Below, piece after piece: positions 9,057 to 18,030 of a stretch of DNA of 64,000 bases (within the stretch, counting starts at the first letter, position 1; each line of letters begins with the position of its first letter). Location: positions 226,442-290,441 of the forward strand of contig NZ_MRST01000020.1 of the NCBI RefSeq assembly GCF_001902145.1. Reading direction: 5' to 3'. The notes below the pieces were generated by a model that did no database searches, had not been told where the DNA came from, and saw only the letters and a list, made by a program, of their open reading frames with translations. Origin of the DNA: Pseudomonas fluorescens. GTDB lineage: Bacteria > Pseudomonadota > Gammaproteobacteria > Pseudomonadales > Pseudomonadaceae. The translations under genes and the position numbers were made by a program.

Positions 9057-10745
9057 ATGCAACCTGATTTCTGGAATGACAAACGCGCGGCGGGAGTCCC
9101 CAATGCCATCGACCTCAGCACCTACAAGTCGGTGATCGAGGTCTTCGAGCGTTCCTGCACGACCTTTGCCGACCGTCCGGCATTCAGCAGCATGGGCATT
9201 ACCCTCACCTACGCCGAGCTTGAGCGCCAGAGTGCGGCGTTTGCCGGTTACCTGCAGCAGCACACCGACCTCAAGCCCGGCGAGCGCATCGCGGTGCAAC
9301 TGCCCAACGTGCTGCATTATCCGGTTGCGGTGTTCGGCGCACTGCGCGCCGGGCTGATCGTGGTCAATACCAACCCGCTCTATACTCCGCGCGAGATGCG
9401 CCACCAGTTCAAGGATGCCGGTGTGCGGGCGCTGGTCTACCTCAACCTGTTCGGTTCACGTGTGCAGGAGGTGTGCGCCGACACGGAGATCGACTACCTG
9501 ATCGAAGCCAGGATGGGGGACTTCATGCCCGCCGCCAAAGGCTGGCTGGTCAACACCGTGGTCGATAAAGTCAAGAAGCTGGTCCCGGCCTACCACCTGC
9601 CGCGGGCAGTGTCGTTCAAGCGCGCCCTGCGCATGGGCGCGGGCCTGGGGGTGACGCGCCATCCGGTGACCCTGGACGATATCGCGGTGCTGCAATACAC
9701 CGGCGGCACCACCGGGCTGGCCAAGGGCGCGATGCTCACCCACGGCAACCTGGTGGCGAACATGCAGCAGGTGCGCGCGTGCATGTCGCAACTGGGCGAC
9801 GATGGCCATCCGCTGATCAAGGAAGGGCAGGAGGTGATGATTGCACCGCTGCCGCTGTACCACATCTATGCATTCACGGCCAATTGCATGTGCATGATGG
9901 TCTCCGGTAACCACAACGTGCTGATCACCAACCCACGGGACATCGGCGGGTTTATCAAGGAGCTCAAGCAGTGGCAGTTCTCCGGCCTGTTGGGGCTGAA
10001 CACACTGTTTGTGGCGCTGATGGACCACCCGGATTTCAAGACCCTGGATTTCTCCCACCTGAAGATCACCAACTCCGGCGGCACCGCCCTGGTCAAGGCC
10101 ACGGCGGAACGCTGGAAGGCGGTGACCGGCTGCGCCATCGGCGAAGGCTACGGCCTCACCGAAACCTCGCCAGTGGCCAGTACCAACCCCTACGGCGGCC
10201 TGTCACGCCTGGGTACCGTGGGCATCCCGGTGCCGGGTACGGCGATGAAAGTCGTTGATGATCAGGGCCATGAACTGCCCTTGGGCGAGCGTGGCGAGCT
10301 GTGCATCCAGGGCCCGCAAGTGATGAAGGGCTACTGGCAGCAACCGGCCGCCACCGCCGAGGCCCTGGACGCCGAAGGATGGCTGAAAACCGGTGACATT
10401 GCGGTGATCGATACCGATGGCTACATCAGTATTGTGGATCGCAAGAAGGATTTGATCATCGTCTCGGGCTTCAACGTGTACCCCAACGAAATCGAAGACG
10501 TGATCATGGCCCACCCGGCCGTGGCCAACTGCGCCGTGATCGGCGTGCCGGACGAGCGCACGGGGGAGGCGGTAAAGCTGTTCGTGGTGGCACGGGCCCA
10601 GGGGGTGAGCCTTGAGGAACTGAAGGCGTACTGCAAGGCCAACTTCACCGGGTACAAGGTGCCCAAGCATATTGTGTTGAGGGAGTCGTTGCCGATGACG
10701 CCGGTGGGGAAAATTCTGCGCCGGGAGCTGCGCGACATCGCTTGA
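9057..10745 (+). CDS. fadD2: Long-chain fatty acid-CoA ligase FadD2
   Basis: This 562-residue adenylate-forming enzyme activates fatty acids with ATP and CoA. Motifs are YTGGTTGLAKGAM (AMP/P-loop) near residue 210, GYGLTETSP near residue 362, LKTGDIAVIDTDGY and DRKKDLIIVSGFNVYPNEIE near residue 445, with the C-terminal lysine in MTPVGKILRREL. The start at 9057 follows AAAGAGGA; the open frame extends 19 residues upstream without a better site. In Pseudomonas fadD2 precedes fadD1, and the paralog at 11127 follows here. A REPIN separates the two. Confidence 0.92.
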   Translation: MQPDFWNDKRAAGVPNAIDLSTYKSVIEVFERSCTTFADRPAFSSMGITLTYAELERQSAAFAGYLQQHTDLKPGERIAVQLPNVLHYPVAVFGALRAGLIVVNTNPLYTPREMRHQFKDAGVRALVYLNLFGSRVQEVCADTEIDYLIEARMGDFMPAAKGWLVNTVVDKVKKLVPAYHLPRAVSFKRALRMGAGLGVTRHPVTLDDIAVLQYTGGTTGLAKGAMLTHGNLVANMQQVRACMSQLGDDGHPLIKEGQEVMIAPLPLYHIYAFTANCMCMMVSGNHNVLITNPRDIGGFIKELKQWQFSGLLGLNTLFVALMDHPDFKTLDFSHLKITNSGGTALVKATAERWKAVTGCAIGEGYGLTETSPVASTNPYGGLSRLGTVGIPVPGTAMKVVDDQGHELPLGERGELCIQGPQVMKGYWQQPAATAEALDAEGWLKTGDIAVIDTDGYISIVDRKKDLIIVSGFNVYPNEIEDVIMAHPAVANCAVIGVPDERTGEAVKLFVVARAQGVSLEELKAYCKANFTGYKVPKHIVLRESLPMTPVGKILRRELRDIA

Positions 10746-10765
10746 ATTGAAATAGGGTACAAAAA

Positions 10766-10855
10766 TGTGGGAGCTGGTTTGCCTGCGATAGCAGTGTTTC
10801 AGTCGCCTGTTGAATTGACTGATCCACCGCTATCGCAGGCAAGCCAGCTCCCACA
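10766..10855. repeat. REPIN, group B
   Basis: Inverted arms TGTGGGAGCTGGTTTGCCTG and the reverse complement of the standard group B arm flank a spacer with TCAGTCGCCTGTTGAATTGA. The left arm has one change (GGTTT for GGCTT). Confidence 0.9.
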
Positions 10856-11126
10856 CTGTATTTTTCGCCCTTGAGAGCCTGTTCTAGAGCCATTTCTGGC
10901 GTTATAGAATTTTTGCTCTAAAAGTGACCATTGGATATTCTTGAGTCATGTTTATGACTGTAGGGCCCTCTTTTGGCTCTAGGCGGCCCTTGGCAAAGCT
11001 GCTACTCTCGGCGCGCTTTGTGACTTCTAGGCCTGCTTGAAAGCGCCAGATTCACCTAAAAACATACACCAATAATAATCGCATCAAATGCGATGATGAA
11101 TTCGCGTCGCTGAGGAGTGGGCTTCC
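10856..11126 (+). promoter_or_regulatory. Upstream region of fadD1 with a hairpin before the ribosome site
   Basis: This 271-base region holds no gene. A perfect 7-bp hairpin, ATCGCAT and ATGCGAT with a three-base loop (11078-11094), lies about 20 bases before the GAGGAG ribosome site. It may be a transcription-factor palindrome or an mRNA hairpin. I do not see a clear PsrA-type GAAAC-N4-GTTTC site. Confidence 0.45.
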
Positions 11127-12818
11127 ATGAATGAAGACTTTTGGAAGGATAAGTACCCCGCCGGGATTGCTGCACAAATCAATCCAGACGAGTATCCGAA
11201 TATTCAGGCGGTACTGAAGCAGTCCTGCCAGCGCTTCGCCAACAAACCGGCTTTCAGCAACCTGGGCAAGACAATCACCTATGGTGAACTGTACGAATTG
11301 TCCGGCGCATTTGCCGCGTATCTGCAACAGCATACCGACTTGAAGCCTGGCGATCGAATCGCCGTGCAACTGCCCAACGTTCTGCAATACCCCGTCGCTG
11401 TATTCGGTGCCATCCGCGCCGGCCTGATCGTGGTCAACACCAACCCGCTGTACACCGCGCGGGAAATGGAACACCAATTCAATGATTCGGGGGCCAAGGC
11501 CCTGGTTTGCCTGGCCAACATGGCGCACCTGGCTGAAAAAGTCGTGCCCAAGACAGCCGTCAAGCACGTGATCGTCACCGAAGTCGCCGACCTGCTCTCG
11601 CCCTTCAAGCGCGTGCTGATCAACAGCGTGATCAAGTACGTGAAGAAAATGGTCCCGGCCTATCATCTGCCCCAGGCCATCAAGTTCAACGACGTACTCG
11701 CCAAGGGCCATGGCCAGCCGGTCAACGATGCCAGCCCGGCCAGCGGCGATGTGGCTGTGTTGCAATACACCGGCGGTACCACCGGCGTGGCCAAGGGCGC
11801 GATGCTGACCCACCGCAACCTCGTTGCCAACATGCTCCAGTGCAAGGCGCTGATGGGTTCCAACCTCAATGAAGGCTGCGAGATCCTGATCACGCCGCTG
11901 CCGCTCTACCACATCTACGCCTTCACCTTTCATTGCATGGCGATGATGCTGATCGGCAACCACAACATCCTGATCAGCAACCCGCGCGACCTGCCGGCGA
12001 TGGTCAAGGAACTGTCGAAGTGGAAGTTCAGCGGCTTCGTCGGCCTCAACACCCTGTTCGTGGCACTGTGCAACAACGAAGGTTTCCGCAAGCTGGACTT
12101 CTCTGCACTGAAAGTCACCCTGTCGGGCGGCATGGCCTTGCAACTGGCAGCGGCGGAGCGTTGGAAGGCCGTGACCGGCTGCGCGATCTGCGAAGGCTAC
12201 GGCATGACCGAGACCAGCCCGGTGGCCACGGTCAACCCGATCCAGCACATCCAGATCGGCACCATTGGCATTCCGGTGCCTTCCACCGCGTGTAAAGTCA
12301 TCGCCGACGACGGTACCGAGCTTGCACTGGGCGAAACCGGCGAGTTGTGTGTGAAAGGTCCGCAAGTGATGAAGGGCTACTGGCAGCGCCAGGACGCCAC
12401 CGACGAGATGCTCGACAGCGAGGGCTGGCTGAAGACCGGCGACATCGCGATCATCCAGCCAGACGGCTACATGCGTATCGTCGACCGCAAGAAGGACATG
12501 ATTCTGGTCTCCGGCTTCAACGTGTACCCCAACGAGCTGGAAGACGTACTGGCGGGCCTGCCGGGCGTGCTGCAGTGTGCGGCCATCGGCGTACCGGATG
12601 AAAAATCCGGCGAGCACATCAAGCTGTTCATCGTGGTCAAGCCAGGGGCTACCCTGACCAAGGACCAGGTGATGGAACACATGCGCGCCAACGTCACCGG
12701 CTACAAGGTGCCCAAGGCCGTCGAGTTCCGTGATGCGCTGCCGACCACCAACGTGGGCAAGATCCTGCGGCGTGAATTGCGTGATGAAGAGCTGAAGAAA
12801 CTCGGTCTTAAAAAGTAA
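11127..12818 (+). CDS. fadD1: Long-chain fatty acid-CoA ligase FadD1
   Basis: The 563-residue acyl-CoA synthetase is a close paralog of the preceding gene. It has YTGGTTGVAKGAM near residue 213, EGYGMTETSP near residue 356, LKTGDIAIIQPDGY, DRKKDMILVSGFNVYPNELE near residue 455 and a final TTNVGKILRREL with the adenylation lysine. It activates long-chain fatty acids at the inner membrane for beta-oxidation. Its own 381-base upstream gap (including a REPIN) suggests a separate promoter from fadD2. TGAGGAG precedes the ATG. A terminator follows directly. Confidence 0.94.
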   Translation: MNEDFWKDKYPAGIAAQINPDEYPNIQAVLKQSCQRFANKPAFSNLGKTITYGELYELSGAFAAYLQQHTDLKPGDRIAVQLPNVLQYPVAVFGAIRAGLIVVNTNPLYTAREMEHQFNDSGAKALVCLANMAHLAEKVVPKTAVKHVIVTEVADLLSPFKRVLINSVIKYVKKMVPAYHLPQAIKFNDVLAKGHGQPVNDASPASGDVAVLQYTGGTTGVAKGAMLTHRNLVANMLQCKALMGSNLNEGCEILITPLPLYHIYAFTFHCMAMMLIGNHNILISNPRDLPAMVKELSKWKFSGFVGLNTLFVALCNNEGFRKLDFSALKVTLSGGMALQLAAAERWKAVTGCAICEGYGMTETSPVATVNPIQHIQIGTIGIPVPSTACKVIADDGTELALGETGELCVKGPQVMKGYWQRQDATDEMLDSEGWLKTGDIAIIQPDGYMRIVDRKKDMILVSGFNVYPNELEDVLAGLPGVLQCAAIGVPDEKSGEHIKLFIVVKPGATLTKDQVMEHMRANVTGYKVPKAVEFRDALPTTNVGKILRRELRDEELKKLGLKK

Positions 12819-12820
12819 CC

Positions 12821-12852
12821 CATAAAAAACCCCGCTGATGCGGGGTTTTTTA
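12821..12852 (+). terminator. Rho-independent terminator after fadD1
   Basis: AACCCCG and CGGGGTT pair around a CTGATG loop, flanked by A6 on the left and T6 on the right. It starts three bases after the fadD1 stop and, with A and T runs on both sides, could work on both strands. Confidence 0.88.
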
Positions 12853-12874
12853 TGGGGGCGCGTTCATCGCCTTC

Positions 12875-12974
12875 TGTAGGAGCGAGCTTGCTCGCGAAAA
12901 ACGTCAACGGTAACGCGTGCTTCCTGGAAAAACGCGGTGCCTGTGAGTTTTTCGCGAGCAAGCTCGCTCCTACA
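12875..12974. repeat. REPIN, group A
   Basis: Arms of TGTAGGAGCGAGCTTGCTCG type flank a spacer nearly identical to that of the element at 5035 (AACGGTAACGCGTGCTTCC), in the same orientation. Confidence 0.92.
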
Positions 12975-13004
12975 AAAGTCCTGTCAGGGCAGCCCGCACG
13001 GTTT

Positions 13005-13382
13005 TTAAAGGGCGAACTGCGCGAAACTCACACCCGCACCGGCGGGGCGCACATCCTTCAAGAACGAATCCTTGTCGGCACTCAACTCCAGGGTAATTTC
13101 TGGCTTGCGCTTGCCCGCATTGCGCACCACCAGCCCTTCGAGTTTTTCACGCAGGAACACGGTCGGCACCTTCAGGTGCAGCAACTGGTCGGTGTCGGCG
13201 TTGTGCATCAACAGGTGGATCCACTCGTACTGGCCCACGGCAATGCGCCCCACCGGCAGGTCGAACCACCAGATGTTGCGTTTGTGGTCCAGGTCGGTGA
13301 AATGGCAGTTGTTGACGCCGAGTACGGCACCGCCCAGTTCCTGGTTTCTGCGGGCGATGGCCTGTGCTTTATTGAGTTTCAT
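13005..13382 (-). CDS. Conserved hypothetical protein (Pseudomonas, about 125 residues)
   Basis: The 125-residue soluble protein starts MKLNKAQAIARRNQELGGAV and is rich in short beta-strand-like segments (IWWFDLPVGRIAVGQYEWIHLLM). I do not recognise a named domain. It has no signal peptide and no transmembrane segment. The start at 13382 is supported by AGGAAGGTT just upstream; the long open frame further upstream runs antisense through other genes and is not coding. Similar short proteins occur in Pseudomonas as uncharacterised proteins, so it is likely a real gene of unknown function. Confidence 0.7.
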   Translation of the reverse strand: MKLNKAQAIARRNQELGGAVLGVNNCHFTDLDHKRNIWWFDLPVGRIAVGQYEWIHLLMHNADTDQLLHLKVPTVFLREKLEGLVVRNAGKRKPEITLELSADKDSFLKDVRPAGAGVSFAQFAL

Positions 13383-13583
13383 AACCTTCCTACGGGATCT
13401 GTTATTCAGCGTTGCAGCCTGAATGTGCCGGGCATTCTCGTGGGTTGGCCGCAAAACATAAAGCCAAACCTGCCGCTTTCGATGAAATGCTCGTGCAAAA
13501 ATAATTGAAACTCTGCCGCTGCGCTTCAGGTCAACCGCTACGTAGTGACCAAAAACCATTTGATTGTTATCAGGAGTAATACC

Positions 13584-13769
13584 ATGAGCAGCACTTCCGA
13601 TAAGGTAAAGGGCTTGGCGAACGAAGCTGTCGGTAACATCAAGCAAGGCGTCGGTAAAGTCACAGACAACGATAAACTGCGTGCTGAAGGCGTGATCCAA
13701 GAGAAAAAAGGCGAAGCGCAGCAAGCAGTGGGCAAGACCAAGGACGCAGTGAAAAAAGCCACTGAGTAA
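13584..13769 (+). CDS. CsbD family stress-response protein
   Basis: This 61-residue hydrophilic protein ([20 protein letters not shown], then [19 protein letters not shown]) has the CsbD pattern of short amphipathic helices with repeated K/E and AVG motifs. CsbD proteins are small general-stress proteins of unknown mechanism, often under stress sigma control. CAGGAGTAATACC before the ATG is a clear ribosome site. The gene is monocistronic and ends in a strong terminator, as expected for an abundantly expressed small gene. Confidence 0.88.
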   Translation: MSSTSDKVKGLANEAVGNIKQGVGKVTDNDKLRAEGVIQEKKGEAQQAVGKTKDAVKKATE

Positions 13770-13800
13770 CACGTCCCGGCTGGCTGACCCCAGCAGCCCG

Positions 13801-13827
13801 ACGGCCATCCACGGATGGCCGTTTTTG
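13801..13827 (+). terminator. Rho-independent terminator after csbD-like gene
   Basis: ACGGCCATCC and GGATGGCCGT form a 10-bp perfect stem with a one- to three-base loop, followed by T5. Confidence 0.88.
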
Positions 13828-13949
13828 TATCTGGCGGTGCAACTAAACTTTCGAAATTGTTTCAAAGTCGCCAAATGGGCTACTTTGATGTAGAAAACGG
13901 CCCCTGAGTCGCCCACGAACTCAACCTCTTTGCGGCGAAAGGAGACGCT

Positions 13950-14903
13950 ATGCTTTTTCCGGTACTCGATGGTCTCAAGCTGCACAAGGTGCTGATGCGC
14001 ACCGTCACTGAATTTCTCGATGACGAGATGCCGACTTACGCCTCGGCACTGGCCTACCAGATGCTGTTCTCGTTGTTCCCCTTCCTGCTGTTCCTGATCG
14101 CCCTGATCGGTTTCCTGCACCTGCCTGACTTCTTCACCTGGTTGCGCCTGCAGTCGGAACTGGTGTTGCCGCCCCAGGCGCTAGAGCAAGTCAACCCGGT
14201 GATCGATCAGTTGCAGCAGTCCAAGGGCGGCTTGCTCTCGGTGGGTATTGTCATCGCACTGTGGACGGCCTCCGCGGGCGTGCGCCTGATGATGAGCGCT
14301 ATGAACGCCGCCTACGACGTGGTTGAAGGGCGGCCGATCTGGAAGCGTTTCCCGCTGTCGATTTTCTACACCGTGGGCATCGCCGGCATGCTGCTGGCCG
14401 CCGCCGCGCTGATGGTGCTGGGCCCGCAAGTCATGGAGTGGCTGGCCGGGCAGATTGGCATGCAGGAATTCGTGGTCACGCTGTGGACCATCCTGCGTTG
14501 GCCGCTGATTGTCATCTTGCTGATGTTCGCCGTGGCCCTCATGTACTACGTGATGCCGGACGTCGAGCAGGAATTTCGCTTTATCACCCCCGGCTCCGTC
14601 TTGGCGGTGGTGGTATGGATCGTCGCATCCCTGGGCTTTGGCTATTACGTCAAGACCTTCGCTGACTACAACGCCATGTATGGCAGCATCGGTGCGATCA
14701 TTGTCTTGCTCCTGTATTTCTACATCTCTGCTGCCGTACTGCTGCTGGGCGCGGAGATGAACGCGGTGATCGAGCACATGTCTGCCGAGGGCAAGGACCC
14801 CGGTGAGAAGGAAATAGGCGAGCCGGGCCACACCGATGAAAAACAACACGTCTCAGGCCTAGGCCGGGACCACTCCAAGCCCATGACCGAGCCTGAACAA
14901 TGA
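13950..14903 (+). CDS. YihY/BrkB-family inner membrane protein
   Basis: The 317-residue protein has six hydrophobic segments and the family landmarks: [23 protein letters not shown] near residue 27, [31 protein letters not shown] near residue 90, and a C-terminal [29 protein letters not shown]. YihY was once called RNase BN wrongly; the true role is unknown, possibly transport. AAAGGAGACGCT precedes the ATG. The hydrophilic charged tail (about 45 residues, rich in G, E, K, H) is cytoplasmic. Its stop overlaps the start of def by ATGA, indicating coupled translation. Confidence 0.9.
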   Translation: MLFPVLDGLKLHKVLMRTVTEFLDDEMPTYASALAYQMLFSLFPFLLFLIALIGFLHLPDFFTWLRLQSELVLPPQALEQVNPVIDQLQQSKGGLLSVGIVIALWTASAGVRLMMSAMNAAYDVVEGRPIWKRFPLSIFYTVGIAGMLLAAAALMVLGPQVMEWLAGQIGMQEFVVTLWTILRWPLIVILLMFAVALMYYVMPDVEQEFRFITPGSVLAVVVWIVASLGFGYYVKTFADYNAMYGSIGAIIVLLLYFYISAAVLLLGAEMNAVIEHMSAEGKDPGEKEIGEPGHTDEKQHVSGLGRDHSKPMTEPEQ

Positions 14904-15439
14904 TCCGTGAAATCCTGAAAATGGGCGACGAGCGCCTGCTGCGTATCGCCCCGCCGGTGCCGCCGGAAATGTTCGACAGCCCAGAATTGTGGCAACTGAT
15001 CGACGATATGTTCCAGACCATGGAGCACGTGGGCGGCGTTGGCCTGGCCGCGCCGCAGATTGGCGTGGACCTGCAACTGGTGATCTTCGGTTTCGAGGCC
15101 AGCGAACGCTACCCGGACGCGCCGCCGGTGCCGCAGACCATCCTGATCAACCCGCTGATCACACCGCTCAGCCCGGTGCTGGAAGAGGGCTATGAAGGTT
15201 GCCTGTCGGTGCCCGGCCTGCGCGGCGCCGTGAACCGTTACCAGCAGATCCGCTACGAAGGGTTCGACCCCAAGGGCGAGCCGATCGTACGTTTTGCCGA
15301 CGGCTTCCATGCGCGGGTGGTGCAGCATGAGTGCGACCATTTGATTGGCCGGCTGTACCCATCGCGGATTACCGATTTCAGCAAATTCGGGTTTATTGAA
15401 GTGATGTTCCCGGAGCTGGACCCAACGGCTGACGAATAG
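14900..15439 (+). CDS. def: Peptide deformylase
   Basis: The 179-residue metalloenzyme removes the N-formyl group from nascent proteins. All three motifs are present: GGVGLAAPQ at 45-53, EGCLS at 99-103 with metal ligand Cys101, and QHECDHLIG with metal ligands His143 and His147 and catalytic Glu144. A Pseudomonas genome usually also carries a def gene next to fmt, so this is probably a second copy; the neighbouring fmt is absent here. It starts within the stop of the yihY-like gene (ATGA) and probably shares its promoter. Confidence 0.93.
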   Translation: MIREILKMGDERLLRIAPPVPPEMFDSPELWQLIDDMFQTMEHVGGVGLAAPQIGVDLQLVIFGFEASERYPDAPPVPQTILINPLITPLSPVLEEGYEGCLSVPGLRGAVNRYQQIRYEGFDPKGEPIVRFADGFHARVVQHECDHLIGRLYPSRITDFSKFGFIEVMFPELDPTADE

Positions 15440-15460
15440 CCCTTCTGAACCCACATTGGA

Positions 15461-15889
15461 TCAGTGTTTATTCAGGACTGGGGTATTGAGCCCCATTGCA
15501 ATCATCGGCTTATTGCGCTTGTAACGCACCAACCGTTCACTCAGCGATTGCGGCAAAACCGTGTCCTGGCTGAACCCCATGCGTTGATACAACCCTTCCA
15601 GATCCGGATGGCACAGCAACCAAACCGTCCCCTCACGACTCGCCACCGCCTCGCCAATCAGTCGCGCCGCTAGCCGCTGGCCACGATAAGTCGGCGCCAC
15701 AAACACCCCCGTCAGCCACTGCCCACCCACCACCGGGCTCAAGCACAAGCCGGCCACGATCTCGCCATCTCGCACTACCCACAAACGGCCGCCCTTGAGC
15801 GCCTTCATCGATGAATTGTGGCTGCGGTAAAACTTGTTCAGCAGTGGCCACAGAGGCTCGGCCAGCGGTTCGATGTGCAATGGGGGCAT
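15461..15889 (-). CDS. GNAT-family N-acetyltransferase
   Basis: The 142-residue protein shows the GNAT fold: LWVVRDGEIVAGLCLSPV (beta 2-4), then GVFVAPTYRGQRLAARLIGEAV carrying the acetyl-CoA pyrophosphate-binding loop R/QxxGxxA in variant form (YRGQRLA) near residue 72, and LEGLYQRMGFS near residue 106. The substrate is unknown. It converges with def, with about 20 bases between them. The ribosome site is weak, so the start (MPPLHIEPL) is chosen by family length. Confidence 0.82.
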   Translation of the reverse strand: MPPLHIEPLAEPLWPLLNKFYRSHNSSMKALKGGRLWVVRDGEIVAGLCLSPVVGGQWLTGVFVAPTYRGQRLAARLIGEAVASREGTVWLLCHPDLEGLYQRMGFSQDTVLPQSLSERLVRYKRNKPMIAMGLNTPVLNKH

Positions 15890-15993
15890 GGGGTTCAGAC
15901 AAGCGTTATCCAGGGCAGGGGATTATAAGCGCCTTCTGCCGGGCAATAGGTGGTATACCCAGTGCTACATCCCCTGTTAGTGGAGCATGCATC

Positions 15994-16110
15994 ATGGCCA
16001 AAGGTATGGATTCAAAGAAAGCCGCGAAGAAAAAACCGGCAAAGACCGCGGATGAAAAACGCGCGGACAAGAAGACCAAAAAATCCGAAGCAGGCCTGTT
16101 CGGTCACTGA
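15994..16110 (+). CDS. Small lysine-rich protein (38 residues)
   Basis: A 38-codon frame follows TGGAG at good distance. The product begins MAKGMDSKKAAKKKPAKTAD and ends KKSEAGLFGH: more than one third of its residues are lysine, and the last five are neutral. It is strongly basic, with no membrane or signal segment, so it could bind nucleic acid or ribosomes, but nothing in the sequence shows this. Similar short lysine-rich proteins are annotated as hypothetical in Pseudomonas. It is not in frame with any larger gene. Confidence 0.65.
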   Translation: MAKGMDSKKAAKKKPAKTADEKRADKKTKKSEAGLFGH

Positions 16111-16191
16111 GTTACAAGCTTAGAACCAAACGATCTGCAAGATTTTCCCGCCTCATTGCACAGAGCAGGAAACACCTGCTCTGAGCTGCCG

Positions 16192-17121
16192 ATGGCCAAT
16201 TACCTTGATCCGACCCACCGCCGGGAAATCGAAGCCCTGGCGACGACCTTTGTGGCAAGAACCGAGTGGCCGACCTGGCTGCTGTTGATCGGCTTGTATG
16301 CCGGCTGGTTTGCGGTGATCCTTGGCAGCCGGTGGCTGGGCATGTTGCTAAGCATGTTGCTGCTGATTCCGCTGGTGACCCTGTGGCTATCGGTGCAGCA
16401 CGAATTGCTCCACGGCCACCCGACCCGTTCGTTATGGCTGAATAAACTCCTCGGCTATGCCCCTTTCGCGGTGTGGTACCCCTACACGCTGTACCGCGAC
16501 AGCCACCTGTTGCACCATAACGACCACGACCTGACCCTACCGGGCATCGACCCGGAAAGCCGCTACCTCAATCAGCAGCAATGGGACAACAGCTCGCTGT
16601 TCGAACGTGGCGTGCATTGGCTGACCAAGACCGTGCTTGGCCGCTTCCTGCTGGCTGCGCCGTTGGCGATTGGCCGGTTGGCGCGTCACGAGTTTCAACG
16701 CCTGCCCCAGGTATGGCCAATGTGGCTGGCCCACGGCGCCGTCACTGTGCTGATGCTGAGTTTCATCGCCTACTACAGTGCGCTTGCGGTCTGGCATTAC
16801 CTGCTGCTAGTCAGCGTGCCAGCCTTGTCCCTGGCCTCGATCCGTTCCTACTATGAGCACCGACCCCATCCTCGGCCGGAACAGCGCACAGTGCTCAACG
16901 AAGCGTCCTGGCCCTGGGCCTGGCTGTTTCTCAACAACAATCTGCATCTGGTACACCACGATCTGCCGATGTTGCCGTGGTACCTGTTGCCCAGGGTGTA
17001 CCGTGCCCGGCGCGAACAGTGGCTGGCGCGCAGCGGTGGTTTCCTGGTGCAAGGGTACGGCCAGTTGATCAGCCGCCACGGCCTCAAGGCCATCGACAGT
17101 CCCCGGCACCCGTTTGCCTGA
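16192..17121 (+). CDS. Membrane fatty acid desaturase
   Basis: The 309-residue integral membrane protein carries the three histidine boxes of di-iron desaturases: HELLHGH at residues 70-76, HLLHHNDH at 105-112, and HLVHH near residue 255. Four or more hydrophobic stretches separate them. The family introduces double bonds or hydroxyl groups into acyl chains or related lipids; the substrate cannot be read from the sequence. The start at 16192 (MANYLDP) gives a normal N-terminus; 12 further residues upstream are open. A PhnD-like binding protein gene follows after nine bases, so the two form an operon. Confidence 0.87.
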   Translation: MANYLDPTHRREIEALATTFVARTEWPTWLLLIGLYAGWFAVILGSRWLGMLLSMLLLIPLVTLWLSVQHELLHGHPTRSLWLNKLLGYAPFAVWYPYTLYRDSHLLHHNDHDLTLPGIDPESRYLNQQQWDNSSLFERGVHWLTKTVLGRFLLAAPLAIGRLARHEFQRLPQVWPMWLAHGAVTVLMLSFIAYYSALAVWHYLLLVSVPALSLASIRSYYEHRPHPRPEQRTVLNEASWPWAWLFLNNNLHLVHHDLPMLPWYLLPRVYRARREQWLARSGGFLVQGYGQLISRHGLKAIDSPRHPFA

Positions 17122-17130
17122 GAGACGACC

Positions 17131-17922
17131 ATGAGTGAGCACTACGCCGACCTGCGCATGTACGTTGCGCCCGAGGCCATCCAGCAGGCCAATCAACATT
17201 GGCTGGCGCGCATCCTCGAGCGCTTGAAGCTGCATCGTCTTGACGCCGACCACCTCGACTTGCCCGGCCTGTGGCTGGCGCCGCAATTGCTCGTCAGCCA
17301 AACCTGCGGCTACCCACTGATGACCCAACTGCGCGGCCAGGTGCGTATCATTGGGCGCCCCCGTTACGAGTTGGCCCACAGCCGCCACGGCGAACATTGC
17401 AGCCTGCTGTTGACCCGCGCTGACAACCTGCGTACCCGCCTGGCGCAGTTCTACCAGAGCCGCGGCGTGATCAACGGCCACGACTCCAACAGCGGCATGA
17501 ACCTGCTGCGTGACTGCCTGGCGCCGTTGCAGCGCGACGGGCGGTTCTTCGCCAGCGTCGGCATCAGCGGTGCCCACCGCGAGAGCTTGCGCTGGCTGCG
17601 TGAAGACCGCGGCGACCTCGCCGCCATCGACAGCGTCACCTACGACTACCTCGCCCGATTTGCCCGCGAAGAAGTGGCGGGCCTGCGTATCGTCACCCGC
17701 AGCGCGCCGAGCCCGACTTTGCCCTACATAGGCGCGCTGGGCTTGAGCGATGCGCAGGTAGCGCAGATTCGTGAGGCGATGAACCTGGCGTTGCAGGACC
17801 TGCCGCAGGTGGCGCAAACCCTCGGTGTGCGAGCTGTGCTTCCTGCCAGCGAAGATGACTACCAGGTGGTGTTGGATTACCAGCGCAAAGCCACCAGCAT
17901 CGGCTATCCGGTACTTCAATAA
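17131..17922 (+). CDS. PhnD/SsuA-like phosphate/phosphonate-type substrate-binding protein without a signal peptide
   Basis: The 263-residue protein resembles the periplasmic phosphate/phosphonate-binding family: LLVSQTCGYPLMTQL near residue 50, VINGHDSNSGMNLLR near 113, ISGAHRESLRWLREDRGDLAAIDSVTY near 145, and SPTLPYIGALGLS near 192. Unlike classical PhnD it has no signal peptide (MSEHYADLRMYVAP starts at once with the first strand), so it may act in the cytoplasm. It sits nine bases after the desaturase gene and has no permease or ATPase nearby, so a transport role is doubtful. Confidence 0.75.
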   Translation: MSEHYADLRMYVAPEAIQQANQHWLARILERLKLHRLDADHLDLPGLWLAPQLLVSQTCGYPLMTQLRGQVRIIGRPRYELAHSRHGEHCSLLLTRADNLRTRLAQFYQSRGVINGHDSNSGMNLLRDCLAPLQRDGRFFASVGISGAHRESLRWLREDRGDLAAIDSVTYDYLARFAREEVAGLRIVTRSAPSPTLPYIGALGLSDAQVAQIREAMNLALQDLPQVAQTLGVRAVLPASEDDYQVVLDYQRKATSIGYPVLQ

Positions 17923-18030
17923 GGTTATATAAAAATGCGTTTTAAATATTATTAAAGCATAAGAGGCCTTGCTAGGATCGCTTCACCGGAACACCGGACA
18001 TACCGCGCAACCTACTCAGAAGGAGCCACC

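Noticed and set aside
11052..12680. 542-codon frame antisense to fadD1
   Set aside because: His/Gln/Val-rich shadow of fadD1; the plus-strand enzyme has all catalytic motifs.
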